Source of the DNA: Strigamia acuminata
Lineage: Eukaryota > Arthropoda > Chilopoda > Geophilomorpha > Linotaeniidae
Direction: 5' to 3'
Length of the DNA: 64,000 nt
NCBI GenBank assembly: GCA_949358305.1
Contig: CASHSZ010000126.1
Span: 62,001-126,000, forward strand
Under the pieces are notes generated by a model, which worked only from the letters and a program-made list of their open reading frames with translations, searched no databases and was not told where the DNA came from. This document shows positions 22,143 through 32,261 of the stretch, one piece after another (position 1 is the first letter of the stretch; every line of letters begins with the position of its first letter). A program made the position numbers and the translations under genes.

Positions 22143-25100
22143 ATGTCTGATCATCATAAGAAACAAGTACAAAGACCAACCATGGAAGTTCAACAATCAT
22201 CATTGCGATTGAAGAGATATAGTTTGCCACCACATTTGGGATTGTTACACCACTCAGAAGATATGTCGTCTCCAAATGCCATAAAGAACACAGATGACAG
22301 AAAACATTCCAAGATTGTTCAACGGGATCAAGAAAATTTTTTCCAAGATTATACAATCAAGATGGCTGACCACCAACTACAAGCCAGCCAGATTAGGAGT
22401 GATGTATCAACAATCCATAAGTCACGGCAATCAAGAGATCAAAATGAAATGCGTCATCATTCTTCACCACAGAATTATCAAAGAAGATGCGATCAACGAG
22501 AAGAGGAATTACCGAAATACGACATTCATTATGACAACCGAAATGAGTCGGGACGTGATAGTCGGAGTGAAGATAATTCAGAAAGGAGAAACGACTACAG
22601 TTCTACTCGATATGGAAAGTTAAACAAAGATGAGTTAGATCACAGAGATGTAGTAGACATTAATACGACCCTGATAACGGAATATCATTATTTGTACAGC
22701 AGTCCGAGGAATGAACATCGTCCAACAGGACAAGAAAGTCCATACGATGATGATCCACGTCGTAGAGATGCTTCACACCATAAAGACAATTTCCACCAAT
22801 ATGAGGACTTCCAGTCGCGAAATGAGTCGCACTACCATGACAAAGAGCGTCAACAAGAGGGCTCACATTCGCGAAATAAGTCACGTTATTATGGCGAATC
22901 AAGTCATCACGATGACCATCATTTGACTGGACATGGAAATCCGTATGAGAACTCGGATCCGCGAAATGAGTCGCGTCACAGAAGTGAATTACGTTTCAAG
23001 AACGACTCACGTCCACACGAGGACTCAAATCTGCGAAATGAGTCGCATTATCAGGACGAACCCCGCCAAAAAAGTGAATTAAGTTTCAACGATGAAACGC
23101 GTCAGCAAAACGAGTATGGTTACTCTTATCGAAATGAGTCGAAACAATGGGAAACTCCTCATCAACAAGGCGATTTTTGTCAGCAAGATGATTCTCACCA
23201 TCGATTTGAATCTCGTAGGCAAGAGGAATACCGTTCTAACGATCGAGAACGCCCACAAAGAGATGAGTTACGCCGTAGCGATGAGTTGCGTCACGGATAC
23301 GAGTCGTACTCGCGAGGAAAGTCGGATCAACGACGAGATGACTCATATCAAAATGAGCGACAGAGACGTGCAAGTTTGCCACCGCCACGTGCTTGGGACA
23401 ATGAGGTTGACCAAAAATATTCGGATTTTGGACATTTGAGGCAGAATAAATCCAGCACTCCAAAACCGCAAGAAAGCCGACAAGAAAAGTTCGACTTTCA
23501 CTTGGAGGAAAAGGTTTCATCTCCCGGAAATAAACTTGGTTCGCCAGAAAACACAATAAAAGAGCAAGAATTTGTCTTGAAACAAACGGATGATCATCTA
23601 GCAAAATCTTCATCGAGATCTCAGGAATCAGTGGATTTAACAATGCAAACAGGGCAGTCACCAAAACAATACGTACCACGTGCCACATGTCAAAAGTGTT
23701 CATTGCTAAATTGTGCGAGATCCTCACCCAGTTACAGGATTGACTTGACACAGTTAGAAGGAATAATTTCGCCAACACATCTCAAGTTAAAAGAAGTACA
23801 CAACCGGATGCTAGACTTCATACAGGAAGGGCGTGACAGACGATGTTATTGTCACATAAGTGAACCAAACTTCCACGAGGAATATGCTGCATCGATAGCT
23901 GAGGCGAATGATCGAGTGCAGCGGATAAAACAGATCCGATTAGAAGAGCAACAACTGTGGGAACAGTTACGTGTGGAAAAGCGCAAGGAACGTGAAACGA
24001 AATTGGACAATAAACTTGCGCAAATAAGAATGGAGTCTCAAATAAGCGAAGAACAAAATAAATTAGAAGCTAACAAAGTGCAGTCACAACAACAGCACGT
24101 ATCGCGCACCACATCTCCAGTATGTTTATTATCGGAAAGTGCAAAATCCATTCCACGAAGCGAAATTGATCTCACGAAATTGTCGGGAAGCAAGAAGTCC
24201 ACTCCGCACCGCGAAATCGATCTAACATTAAACACTGAATTAATTTCAATAGCAAAAGGAAGAAGTCGCTGGTTAAGAGAGTATATGACAACCCCACCAA
24301 TAAAACCCAGTGATAGCATGACATCAGCAATGGAATGCTCGCCAACGCAACTGAAATTGCAAAGCGTAAGGCAACGCATGCAGAACATTATACACGAAGC
24401 AGACGACAGTCTTGAAGAAAGACGACATCGCTACCAAATTGGCAAACCAGTCTCTACTAAAGAATTTGCTGCATCGTTAGCTGCAGATTACGACCGTGAA
24501 CGACGGATGAGTCTAGACAAGCTAGAGGAACAAGAATTGTTAAGACAACTACGTCGAGAAGAAAGAGATTGTTTGATAAAGGCGGATAAGACGGCTTCAT
24601 CCAAAATATCAGTTGACAACACGGCATTATCAGCAGTACGCTCGCCAACCCGACTTAAATTACAAGAAGTACGTCGCCGTTTACAGACCGAAACTAGAGA
24701 CAGTCCTGCAGAGACGAAACATCAATCCAGAGATTTCCAGAAAACTTTAAGCTATGGGACCAGTGCTGAGGTAACCTCAAGGAGGAGGAAAAGACACAAC
24801 TCCCCAGTGGACTTAAGATTTTCTGAAGTTGCCAAAAAATTGTCATCGCCAGTAGCATCAGATGCTGTCAAGAAGGCATTAAAAAGGTTATCTACATCTG
24901 GTGAAGGAACAGAAACATTGTCTGAAAGCAGTAAAAGCCTGATTCTAGCAATGGAAACATTTTCGATTAATTTTGCAAAAAAGACACCTTCTGAAAAAAT
25001 GAAGAAGACTGACAGCATTAACCAAGCACTCGTCATAGAAGAAAAGACAATGGAACCATCATTGCATATTGAAAACGAAAATTTTCGTAAAGCATCTCCA

Positions 25101-27251
25101 CCAGCTCAGGAAGACGCAAAGAAGGCAAAACAAGATTCACAAGAGTTGCGGTACATGGCACAGTCGCAGTGTCCACCAGTTAGGAATACAGCAAGTGTCA
25201 TGCATCAGCCCAAAGTTGAACAGTCAATTGCGGATTCAACAGGAAATGCAGTAAAGCGAGGAAATGACGATACAAAAGATCGTAGAGATAATATGCAAAT
25301 TTCAACATCAACACAGAATAAAAGGTTATTTGATGTCATGGACCAGCAGAACCTCCGACATGAGTCAAACAATCAAGTTCAATTGGATCATGATCAACCT
25401 GCAACAAGTGACACCATTCTAGAACCAGATGACATTAGAGTGTCCACAGCAAACAAAAAACTTGGCCAAACACAAGTTGTCACATGTATGGCAGGCTGGC
25501 CAAACGAAAATGATCGTTACCATCAAAGATCAATCGCTTTCGAAAATTTGAGTGATGAAAGAACGGACATAGATGGTGGACAACAAGAAGAAAAAAGTGT
25601 GAAAAATGCAAAAGACACACAACGTGTAGAAGACACGCAGGTTGTCGAAAGTGCTGAAATTACGCAAAGTGCGTCAGAATTGGACAAAGAGCAAGCTGAG
25701 AAATGTGTGCAACCTCTTGAAGATGCGGAAAATTTCAAGGGCACAAAGAACCAGGATGACACACAGATTACAGAAAAAATTATCGAATCGGACACAGAAA
25801 ATTCTATTGTCAAAAACTTAGTAGAAACCCCATTGCTTTTTCCAAAAAGTGTAGATTTTGAAACTGATGGAAAAATTCAATCATTTCCAAAGGGGGGAAG
25901 AGTGATAGAAAAAGAGAAAAAGGATCAAAATTCATCCAGGAATCCTAGAAAATCAAAAAATAAATGTCTGGTTCGAGAAACGAAAATTATTCGAAAACAA
26001 TTTCGAAAAGTGATCAAACGACTGACACATAATGTAATGTTACAAGATTCCACATGTTCACCGAAATCGAGTAGTCAGCAGAATTCAGAGTGGCCCTCCA
26101 AATATTTCATCGAGGCTCTGAAGAACATACTGGAAAACCTAACTTCTGAAGACCTACAGGAAGTGAAAATTTTGATCAAAAATTGTTATCAGCGACTGGA
26201 TTTGGCAAATGAAACTCAAGACACCAAAGAGAAAGTGGAGAAGCTGCCAAAGAAAATAATCCAAGCTAAACAGCAATTGATTCAATTAAAGGAAAGGTCA
26301 GAAGTTAAACTGGTAGAAACAATCCAAGCATCTGGGGATGCAAGGAGTGAACATGAAAATGGAAAGTCACTGCAAACAGATGATTACAAGATGCTTTGTA
26401 GTATACAACATGCAAGTACAGGAGTGAAAAGACAACCAGAAAATCAAGATTGCCAAGTATTGACATCAACTGGGCAAATTGGAAATAAGTCCAAAATTAA
26501 ATCATCAGATACTGTTAAAAAATCTGATTGTAGCGATTCAGACAGCAAAGCTACAGTGCCCACAACAGTTACAATTAAGGATACATCTGAAGGAAAACAG
26601 CCAAGTTTTTCATTGTCCAAGTTTGGAATTCAGCATGAAAATTGGCCGAACAATCAACCGAAAATCCAGAATCAATGGCTTGGATTTGAGAAAATTGCAG
26701 TGAATAAAAGCACAACAATGGAAAGTCAAAAGCTGTTGAATTTTGAAGCCACAAACGCATCAGCTGTGCAACAACAATCAGCGGTGGCAACACAAGAAAT
26801 GAATCTCGCAACTCGAGATGACGAGGTTGACACATGCAAAGATTGCAAGGATGCTGTAAGGAAAGTACTGCAAAAGGAAAATTCCACTCAATCAACTGAT
26901 CAAGTTTTGCAAGATGTCTGCTCCGGATTGGTAGAACACACAACTGAAGACCAATTGCCTCTTCAAGTCAACTGGACCGGTCAATTGAAGGAAGCTGCCG
27001 GAAGAAGCGGTTGGCAGGATTTTAGCCCTGGGAGCAGGACAACAGTTGCAATTACTGGACAGAATCAATCGGTTACGACAAGGAATGATCCAACGAAATC
27101 CCAAGGCAAACTAATGCAAGTCAATCAACCAGCTCAATTAAATAGTCAATTGTCCAGAGCAAAGATTGGCCAAACAAGAAGTTTACTGAAATTTTCGGAG
27201 TCCGAAGTCCCAGTTATGGATTTCGCCTCGAGGATCGATGATGAAGTTTAG
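22143..27251 (+). CDS. Giant 1702-codon ORF, function unknown
   Basis: One uninterrupted frame from ATG 22143 to the stop 36 bp before the 3' LTR. I do not recognise the protein. Residues about 80-450 are a low-complexity Arg/Asp/Ser/His/Gln region with recurring RNES(R/H/K) units. Residues about 540-860 hold three related blocks that start SPT-(H/Q/R)-LKL-x-x-V-(R/H)-x-R (near nt 23770, 24340 and 24642). The first two continue into EFAAS(L/I)A and a Glu/Arg/Leu coiled coil. Short SxPxxxIDLT motifs occur near 23725, 24145 and 24205. The remainder is Lys/Gln/Glu/Ser-rich. No signal peptide, membrane span, zinc knuckle or enzyme motif is seen. It may be a Gag-like structural protein or a captured host gene; neither is shown. 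Confidence 0.8.
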   Translation: MSDHHKKQVQRPTMEVQQSSLRLKRYSLPPHLGLLHHSEDMSSPNAIKNTDDRKHSKIVQRDQENFFQDYTIKMADHQLQASQIRSDVSTIHKSRQSRDQNEMRHHSSPQNYQRRCDQREEELPKYDIHYDNRNESGRDSRSEDNSERRNDYSSTRYGKLNKDELDHRDVVDINTTLITEYHYLYSSPRNEHRPTGQESPYDDDPRRRDASHHKDNFHQYEDFQSRNESHYHDKERQQEGSHSRNKSRYYGESSHHDDHHLTGHGNPYENSDPRNESRHRSELRFKNDSRPHEDSNLRNESHYQDEPRQKSELSFNDETRQQNEYGYSYRNESKQWETPHQQGDFCQQDDSHHRFESRRQEEYRSNDRERPQRDELRRSDELRHGYESYSRGKSDQRRDDSYQNERQRRASLPPPRAWDNEVDQKYSDFGHLRQNKSSTPKPQESRQEKFDFHLEEKVSSPGNKLGSPENTIKEQEFVLKQTDDHLAKSSSRSQESVDLTMQTGQSPKQYVPRATCQKCSLLNCARSSPSYRIDLTQLEGIISPTHLKLKEVHNRMLDFIQEGRDRRCYCHISEPNFHEEYAASIAEANDRVQRIKQIRLEEQQLWEQLRVEKRKERETKLDNKLAQIRMESQISEEQNKLEANKVQSQQQHVSRTTSPVCLLSESAKSIPRSEIDLTKLSGSKKSTPHREIDLTLNTELISIAKGRSRWLREYMTTPPIKPSDSMTSAMECSPTQLKLQSVRQRMQNIIHEADDSLEERRHRYQIGKPVSTKEFAASLAADYDRERRMSLDKLEEQELLRQLRREERDCLIKADKTASSKISVDNTALSAVRSPTRLKLQEVRRRLQTETRDSPAETKHQSRDFQKTLSYGTSAEVTSRRRKRHNSPVDLRFSEVAKKLSSPVASDAVKKALKRLSTSGEGTETLSESSKSLILAMETFSINFAKKTPSEKMKKTDSINQALVIEEKTMEPSLHIENENFRKASPPAQEDAKKAKQDSQELRYMAQSQCPPVRNTASVMHQPKVEQSIADSTGNAVKRGNDDTKDRRDNMQISTSTQNKRLFDVMDQQNLRHESNNQVQLDHDQPATSDTILEPDDIRVSTANKKLGQTQVVTCMAGWPNENDRYHQRSIAFENLSDERTDIDGGQQEEKSVKNAKDTQRVEDTQVVESAEITQSASELDKEQAEKCVQPLEDAENFKGTKNQDDTQITEKIIESDTENSIVKNLVETPLLFPKSVDFETDGKIQSFPKGGRVIEKEKKDQNSSRNPRKSKNKCLVRETKIIRKQFRKVIKRLTHNVMLQDSTCSPKSSSQQNSEWPSKYFIEALKNILENLTSEDLQEVKILIKNCYQRLDLANETQDTKEKVEKLPKKIIQAKQQLIQLKERSEVKLVETIQASGDARSEHENGKSLQTDDYKMLCSIQHASTGVKRQPENQDCQVLTSTGQIGNKSKIKSSDTVKKSDCSDSDSKATVPTTVTIKDTSEGKQPSFSLSKFGIQHENWPNNQPKIQNQWLGFEKIAVNKSTTMESQKLLNFEATNASAVQQQSAVATQEMNLATRDDEVDTCKDCKDAVRKVLQKENSTQSTDQVLQDVCSGLVEHTTEDQLPLQVNWTGQLKEAAGRSGWQDFSPGSRTTVAITGQNQSVTTRNDPTKSQGKLMQVNQPAQLNSQLSRAKIGQTRSLLKFSESEVPVMDFASRIDDEV

Positions 27252-27272
27252 AGAAGTTAGGAACTAACGTCC

Positions 27273-27287
27273 CAAAAAGGGGGGAGG
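27273..27287 (+). promoter_or_regulatory. Giant-ORF element polypurine tract
   Basis: aaaaaggggggagg directly before the 3' LTR. Confidence 0.8.
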
Positions 27288-28444
27288 TGTAGTGACCCTA
27301 GTGGTCACTAGAGAAGAGTCAGAAATAAGTCTGAATTATTATTTATTTTATTTATTTTGTCTCATATTTTTTATGAGTTAACAAGGAAGTTGAACACAAG
27401 GAGGAGAAATGTGGGTGGTTGCCAGGGCAACTTGCCCACCAGCTGATAGAGACAGGAAATGCTTCCTGCCTGAGAGAGAAATCCTCAGTATGAATTCAAC
27501 TTTTGCCAGAGAACAACCACAAAAACCACCTGAGAAACTTCCAGTATTTTTGTGATTCCACCAAGAGTTGATAGTATTCTTGAATTAGTCAAGCACTAAT
27601 TTGGGAGTTTTCCTACTGCTGAAACCAGTCAGCAGCGGGATATTTCGGTTATGCCGCAATTCACTTGCGGTGGGATTTTATTCATTCTTGAGTCAACTCA
27701 TTGTTGGCTCGGGATTTCGCCTCGCTGAGAAGAGAATCCAGCTAGACGTCAACTTGCTTAGCGCAACCGCTAAGTGAGAACTTTGTGTGGAAATAGCCAC
27801 AATTTGGAGTCGCAACGGACGAGTTGCGAGAGAACGTCGGAAGAACGGAAATTGGTCCGAATTCATCACCGAGTCGGAATTAGTCCGTGTCGCCGAGATT
27901 CGAGAGTCGAGTCGCGAAGATTCGTATGAGAAGCGAGAGAGAAGTTGCACGGAAATGTGTCCGTTTCGTCGAGAAAATCTTCGAGAACGGAATTGAGTCC
28001 GGCTACGAGTCATCATTAGTCGGAAATTTGTCCGTGTCGTCGGGAACGAACGCCGGGAGTAGAAAACGAAGATCGGACGTCGCGAACGATTGGTGAACGT
28101 TGCCGTAACGTCGCCGTAACGTCGCCGTAACGTTGCCGTAACGTTGGCGCGGAATTCACCGCGAACGTCGCCATTTTGTATTATTTTTGCCATTTCACCT
28201 TCAATTATTATTACTTTTACCTTTAATTCCTATTATTTAATTGTATTTTACTATTAGTTTATTCAAGCCAAGAATAAATCTTTTTCCTTTATTTAAGAAC
28301 TAATTAGTGATTATTTCTTCTTTGATTAGTCAGTTAAGATTTTAGAGTTGAGTTTTAGTATTATTTGATAAGTCTTGTCTAAGCAACCAATGAGCAGCAG
28401 TTTATTACTTTATTAATTTAGAGTAGTAATTCGGGCTCATTACA
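27288..28444 (+). repeat. Giant-ORF element 3' LTR
   Basis: 1157 bp; differs from the 5' LTR by a one-base T-run indel and about five or six substitutions by eye. Confidence 0.92.
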
Positions 28445-28500
28445 CCGTAAGTAGGCCACGAGAGAGACTCTTCGTGCCCCACCCTTGTCGGGTCACCACA
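28445..28500 (-). mobile_element. LTR X, segment 3 (5' end in its own orientation)
   Basis: The last 56 bp of LTR X. Read on the minus strand it starts TGTGGTGACCC, the same opening as the LTR at 61248 (TGTGGTGACCC) and nearly that of the LTR at 20729 (TGTAGTGACCC). It is followed by ACAA, the match to the left-flank duplication. Confidence 0.6.
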
Positions 28501-28504
28501 ACAA

Positions 28505-28902
28505 GAAAGTAATGCAACTTCACAATTATAATATTAGTATTTTGCAAAGTTTAGTTTACTATTGGCCACATGCTAGAACGTGTGATTGACGATAATTCTG
28601 TACATTCGGTGCCTGCGCGCTAGTGTGCGCAGTATGAAATGTTTGGGACATTAACATTGGAATTGCAAAAAGCTGATCACAAAACAAACAAATGCGCATA
28701 CATTGATACACAATTAAATATTAAAAATTAAAATTACAAAATTACAAAAATTTTAATTTTTAATTTTAATTTTAGACACGATTTTTAAAAATTTGAAGTT
28801 TCACTTTTATTATGTGGTCTGAGGCACACAGTTGTTTTTTTACTCAAAAACTGAAAGAAATGGTCTAGATAAGCACTTGGTGAAAAAATTCTACTTTACT
28901 AT
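28505..28902. other. AT-rich host sequence
   Basis: No gene is seen. It holds a GC-rich palindrome (ctgcgcgctagtgtgcgcag, near 28613) and an AT-rich inverted repeat (about 28720-28790, attttaattttt type). It may be intron sequence of the second DEG/ENaC gene. Confidence 0.4.
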
Positions 28903-29110
28903 TGTGACCGCTTTGCCACCAAGGGTGACCTGCGTCACTACCAATGGTCCCAAAGTCACCCAGTACGGGGAAGGAGGGAGCTGAGTTGTGTGGAGAAGAG
29001 CTCTGGGTCTCAACTGAGACAGACATAGAAGTGTAATCCTGAAGCCAGCAAGAGCAGTTGTCCTCTGTGCTGATCTGCTCTCCTCCCTATTCACCACTGC
29101 AATGCTCAGA
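28903..29110 (+). mobile_element. Truncated LTR, same family as 3131-3716
   Basis: Starts TGTGACCG and shares with the solo LTR the blocks gggtgacctRcgtcact, ggggaaggagggagctgag and ctcctccc-attcaccac in the same order. It ends about 29110, without the second half and without a visible target duplication. Confidence 0.7.
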
Positions 29111-29123
29111 TCGTATTAGTATA

Positions 29124-29545
29124 CAGGGTGTCTCAGAATTCATGTTACACAGAAATAGAGGGTATAGAGGGGGACCAGGGAATCACGTTTTCACTAATCA
29201 AAAATTCCAAAAAAAATTTTCCACTCAGTCACAGCCCCAAAAACAATCGAAGATTTCAAATATTGTGAATCACACACATCGCCCACGTTTGCCAGTTTAA
29301 AGCGCGATTCTCAAATAAAAACACCCAAACTGATCATTTTAACGTTAAAGTCATGGTTACACGCATTGTGGTTGCTGCAGGAGAGGTCACGGATAACCCA
29401 AAGATCTTTAATAGAATCAGAATGAATTTATTCTGTTGTTACCAGCTGTGCATTTATGCACACGGTGGACATGTAGAGCATCTGTTGTAATAAACTTCTG
29501 CTGTTGGCTACCGATTGACGATTGTCTGTATACTAGTAGTATATA
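29124..29545. other. Possible small transposon remnant
   Basis: CAGGGTGTCTCAGAATTC at 29124, preceded by TA, resembles the end of a Tc1/mariner-type MITE, but no inverted partner was found. AATAAA at about 29489 followed by ctgttggctacc suggests LTR-like or 3' end sequence. No coding region. Confidence 0.3.
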
Positions 29546-30003
29546 CAGGGTGGACAAAAAGTATGGTTCACAGTAAATAAATCCCAAACTGTTTTAGTTG
29601 TTGATTTAGCAAAATGAATATAAGGGTAGTTTTTTGGAAGAAATCCAATTATGACATCGAACTTGACCTCAGAGGTCATATTCAAGGTCATCCATCTTGT
29701 AACTCGAGAACCGTGACAGATAGAGCAAAAATGTGAATTAGAAAGTTGTAGAGCATCATCCAATTAGTCAAGAACCGTTCTGAGAAAAATTATTTCTTAC
29801 TGAAAAGTTTTGAGAAAAAAGGTCTGAAACATTAGTCTACTCAGCATTGTAACTCAGCTTTGTAACCTAAAACTATTGAGGCAACCAAGCTAATCCTCAA
29901 TTAGGACACTTTATTTGGTCATACTTGTAAGTGGAAGAGAGGAAACACAAACAAAAAGAAATAATTTATTTTGGAAATACATTCCAACGTGATAGTTTTA
30001 GGT
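29546..30003. mobile_element. MITE copy 2, truncated, with inverted centre
   Basis: Begins CAGGGTGG after TA and follows MITE copy 1 closely for about 300 bp. The next segment (about 29840-30003) matches copy 1 positions about 860-1040 only as the reverse complement. The right terminal repeat is missing; the copy ends at gttttaggt. Confidence 0.8.
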
Positions 30004-30176
30004 AGGGATTGCAGTACCGGTTTCAATATCGGTTCCAGTACCGGTATTGGTACCGGGATTCAGTACCAGTCTTGGTATCGAGGTTTTTTTCTGTCGGTAC
30101 TGAGGGGCTGGTATCAGTACTGTAAGCTTTTCTTGGTACCGGAACCGTCCCTCACACCGGAACCGGAACCGGTACT
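30004..30176. repeat. GGTACC/ACCGG-rich low-complexity patch
   Basis: At least ten variants of GGTACCGG or its parts in both orientations. It starts agggattgcagtaccgg and has gtaccggaaccgtccct near the other side, so it could be a small hAT-like MITE with repeated subterminal motifs. Limits are uncertain. Confidence 0.4.
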
Positions 30177-30305
30177 TTCCATCATCATAAACAACACAAC
30201 AACGCCACCTACTACCAGCATTTCTAATGATTTAGGTGGTGACAAATTTTATTTCACTCGTTATTTACTCCTTTTAAATTAACTTGGAAATAGTAATAAT
30301 GGCAA

Positions 30306-30351
30306 ATGGCTGAACTAGAACAACAAGCATTTGAATATTGCACAAAAAAGA
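30306..30351 (+). pseudogene. Possible first part of a host ORF split by the large gypsy element
   Basis: ATG at 30306 opens a frame MAELEQQAFEYC... that runs to the insertion point. Removing the gypsy element and one AAGA copy joins it in frame to 49894-50156, giving about 100 codons before the 12-bp repeat, which reads (PSGL)n in this frame. Frame continuity is seen; a real gene is only inferred. The first part is short and could be chance. Confidence 0.3.
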
Positions 30352-31393
30352 TGTCACGTCGTAGTCGACTTTTTAACAATGGTTTCGGAAATTTAAGAAT
30401 TTCCAGGGATTGTAATAACCAGAAAATTTAGGTTCGCAGGCGCTGCAACTCTTAAAACTTTGCCGGGGGTGGTAGCTAGGTTAAGACAGCGTCTATTCGT
30501 GAAATCTGTATTTTATGGGTGCAGGATTCAATTCGGGCGCCGTACAAAATGGCGAACGTTGATACTTCGAATTTAAGACCAAAATATCGCTCTTCACTAG
30601 GGAAAATGTCGTCATATGCTAGGCGTACTTACGAAGAGTATGTTTCTTCTCCTGAACACGCGCAAACGTTGGGTGAACGCGCAAACAGGTACCAAACCGC
30701 AGACAACGTCGTCGGACCGTCGATAATGAAATGAATACGCAATTGAGACGAGTATGAGTTCAAAATGTCTAGGCTGAGGAGGAAGTCACAGTCGTGGCAT
30801 AAAATGTATTGACGAATTAAGACCGTCGAATACGCCTTTTTTCCAGTAATTCGTACGCAAATAATGGGCAAATAATAAAGGTTGTGGTTAGATAGCCAAC
30901 CATGAGAATTCGGGCTGCAATGTGACCGTATGCGTTGAGACGCAACATAAATCGCACTTGGAAATCTTCCAGTTGAGACAGAAGATGTTGACTAGTCGAA
31001 GGCGAAAATTATTCTCTCTGTCAAAAATGTCTTGACAGAACAAGTCACCTCCGATCACATGTCAAAGGCCAAGTCAATTTCCAATGGGGACTGGGCAGTC
31101 AACAGGCGACCAGGGGTGAAATATGTAAATTTAGAGCGCGATTAGATCAACTTATTGCAGAATTCTCATGAATTGTCTGGATGGGGTGATTAAAACCAGG
31201 CCAAATTAAAGATAAATATCAAAAATAAGGAAAATAATATAAAATAAAATAATAAATTTAGATTTGGGAAAAAATAAAATAAATTAAAGAAACTAGAGCA
31301 ATTTCTCAACAAAATTGGGAAAATTTAAAGGAAAGGCGCAAAATGCGCTTAAAATTTTGAAAATTTCTACTGCTCAAAGTCAGGACCGTGACA
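30352..31393 (-). repeat. Large gypsy 3' LTR
   Basis: 1042 bp, TGTCACG...CGTGACA ends, essentially identical to the other LTR. It contains an antisense 61-71 codon ORF (30519-30734 on the plus strand), repeated at 49015-49230. Confidence 0.93.
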
Positions 31394-31405
31394 TTCCCCC
31401 CCACC
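31394..31405 (-). promoter_or_regulatory. Large gypsy polypurine tract
   Basis: The element strand reads aggtgggggggaa directly before the 3' LTR. Confidence 0.8.
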
Positions 31406-32063
31406 TAGATGTTTATTATATGGTTTTTATATAATCAACATCTAAATGGAGTTAACAACATGATTGATAAAAATTTAAACATATAAATAAATAAAAATAA
31501 TGAATCAACAACATTAATCTCATAATAAACACATAACACAGGTAGGGATTTATTTGGACAGACGCAACAGGCGCACAACTTGGCGCAACTACAGACAAGA
31601 ACAAACAAACACGAACAAATGGGTTTAGGAGAGGAATATTGTAAAAAATCGTTTGATTAAAAATTAACAGAATCAATAGACGTTTAGGCGCTAATTACGA
31701 CTAAATTCTAAACAAAATAATAAAATTTGTTAAATTATTTGATAACACTTGGAATCAACAATGACACTTTTTGTTATGACTAGAGGATTAAATATCTCAA
31801 GATTAATTAACAATGCCTATGGGTGGCAAAATCTCTATAAAAATGTAAATTATTAGCAAATAAAAATATTGATTAGGCGCTGATTTGGCGTCAATTATCA
31901 CAATATAAGGATAGCAAAATTTCAATGATCACAAATGGTTAATAAAAATGATTAGCAAAAATGATTAGTAAAATATAAATATCAAAAAATAAAAAGTTCG
32001 CAAACGAATATTATCTTCTTTCGTAGGCGTTTGAGTTTTCACGGAACTTTACGCAAAAAATCT
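31406..32063 (-). other. Large gypsy 3' untranslated, AT-rich
   Basis: About 660 bp of AT-rich sequence between ORF5 and the PPT. No gene is seen. Confidence 0.65.
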
Positions 32064-32261
32064 TCATCGAGGCGCATAACAATCACATTTTAAACAATTA
32101 TAACACTTATCGTTTGTATCACAATTATCACAATAAAGTCCACACACACAACAGTTCGTATATGGGTTTTTAGGAGGCGCAAAGTCACTTGTAGGTTTGA
32201 AAGTCAATTTCAGGAGTTTTATTTTCTTAAAATGCAGACGCGCCCTGACCGTCCATCGCAT
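32064..32261 (-). CDS. Large gypsy ORF5, small cysteine-rich protein
   Basis: 65 codons from ATG 32261, overlapping the end of ORF4 by 35 nt in another frame. The first half is basic; the C-terminal 30 residues hold nine cysteines (positions 37, 38, 40, 44, 47, 53, 56, 59, 61) in CxxC-like spacing, suggesting a metal-binding knot. The start overlaps ORF4 codons near a tATGcgATGg context. I do not recognise it. It is short, so chance is possible, but the cysteine cluster is striking. Confidence 0.45.
   Translation of the reverse strand: MRWTVRARLHFKKIKLLKLTFKPTSDFAPPKNPYTNCCVCGLYCDNCDTNDKCYNCLKCDCYAPR

Larger units (their letters stand above)
20729..28444 (+). mobile_element. Polymerase-less LTR element with a giant ORF
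   Basis: A 7.7-kb element with long LTRs (20729-21886, 1158 bp; 27288-28444, 1157 bp; about six differences by eye), a PBS-like site and a PPT. The 5.4-kb interior is filled by one 1702-codon ORF with no protease, RT, RNase H or integrase motif. It must therefore use enzymes from another element. It is inserted in LTR X. The flanking tetramers are CCGG (left) and CCGT (right), a duplication with one mismatch. LTR start (TGTAGTGACCC) and PBS start (TGGGGGCCCG) resemble the element at 61248, suggesting a shared lineage. Confidence 0.88.
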
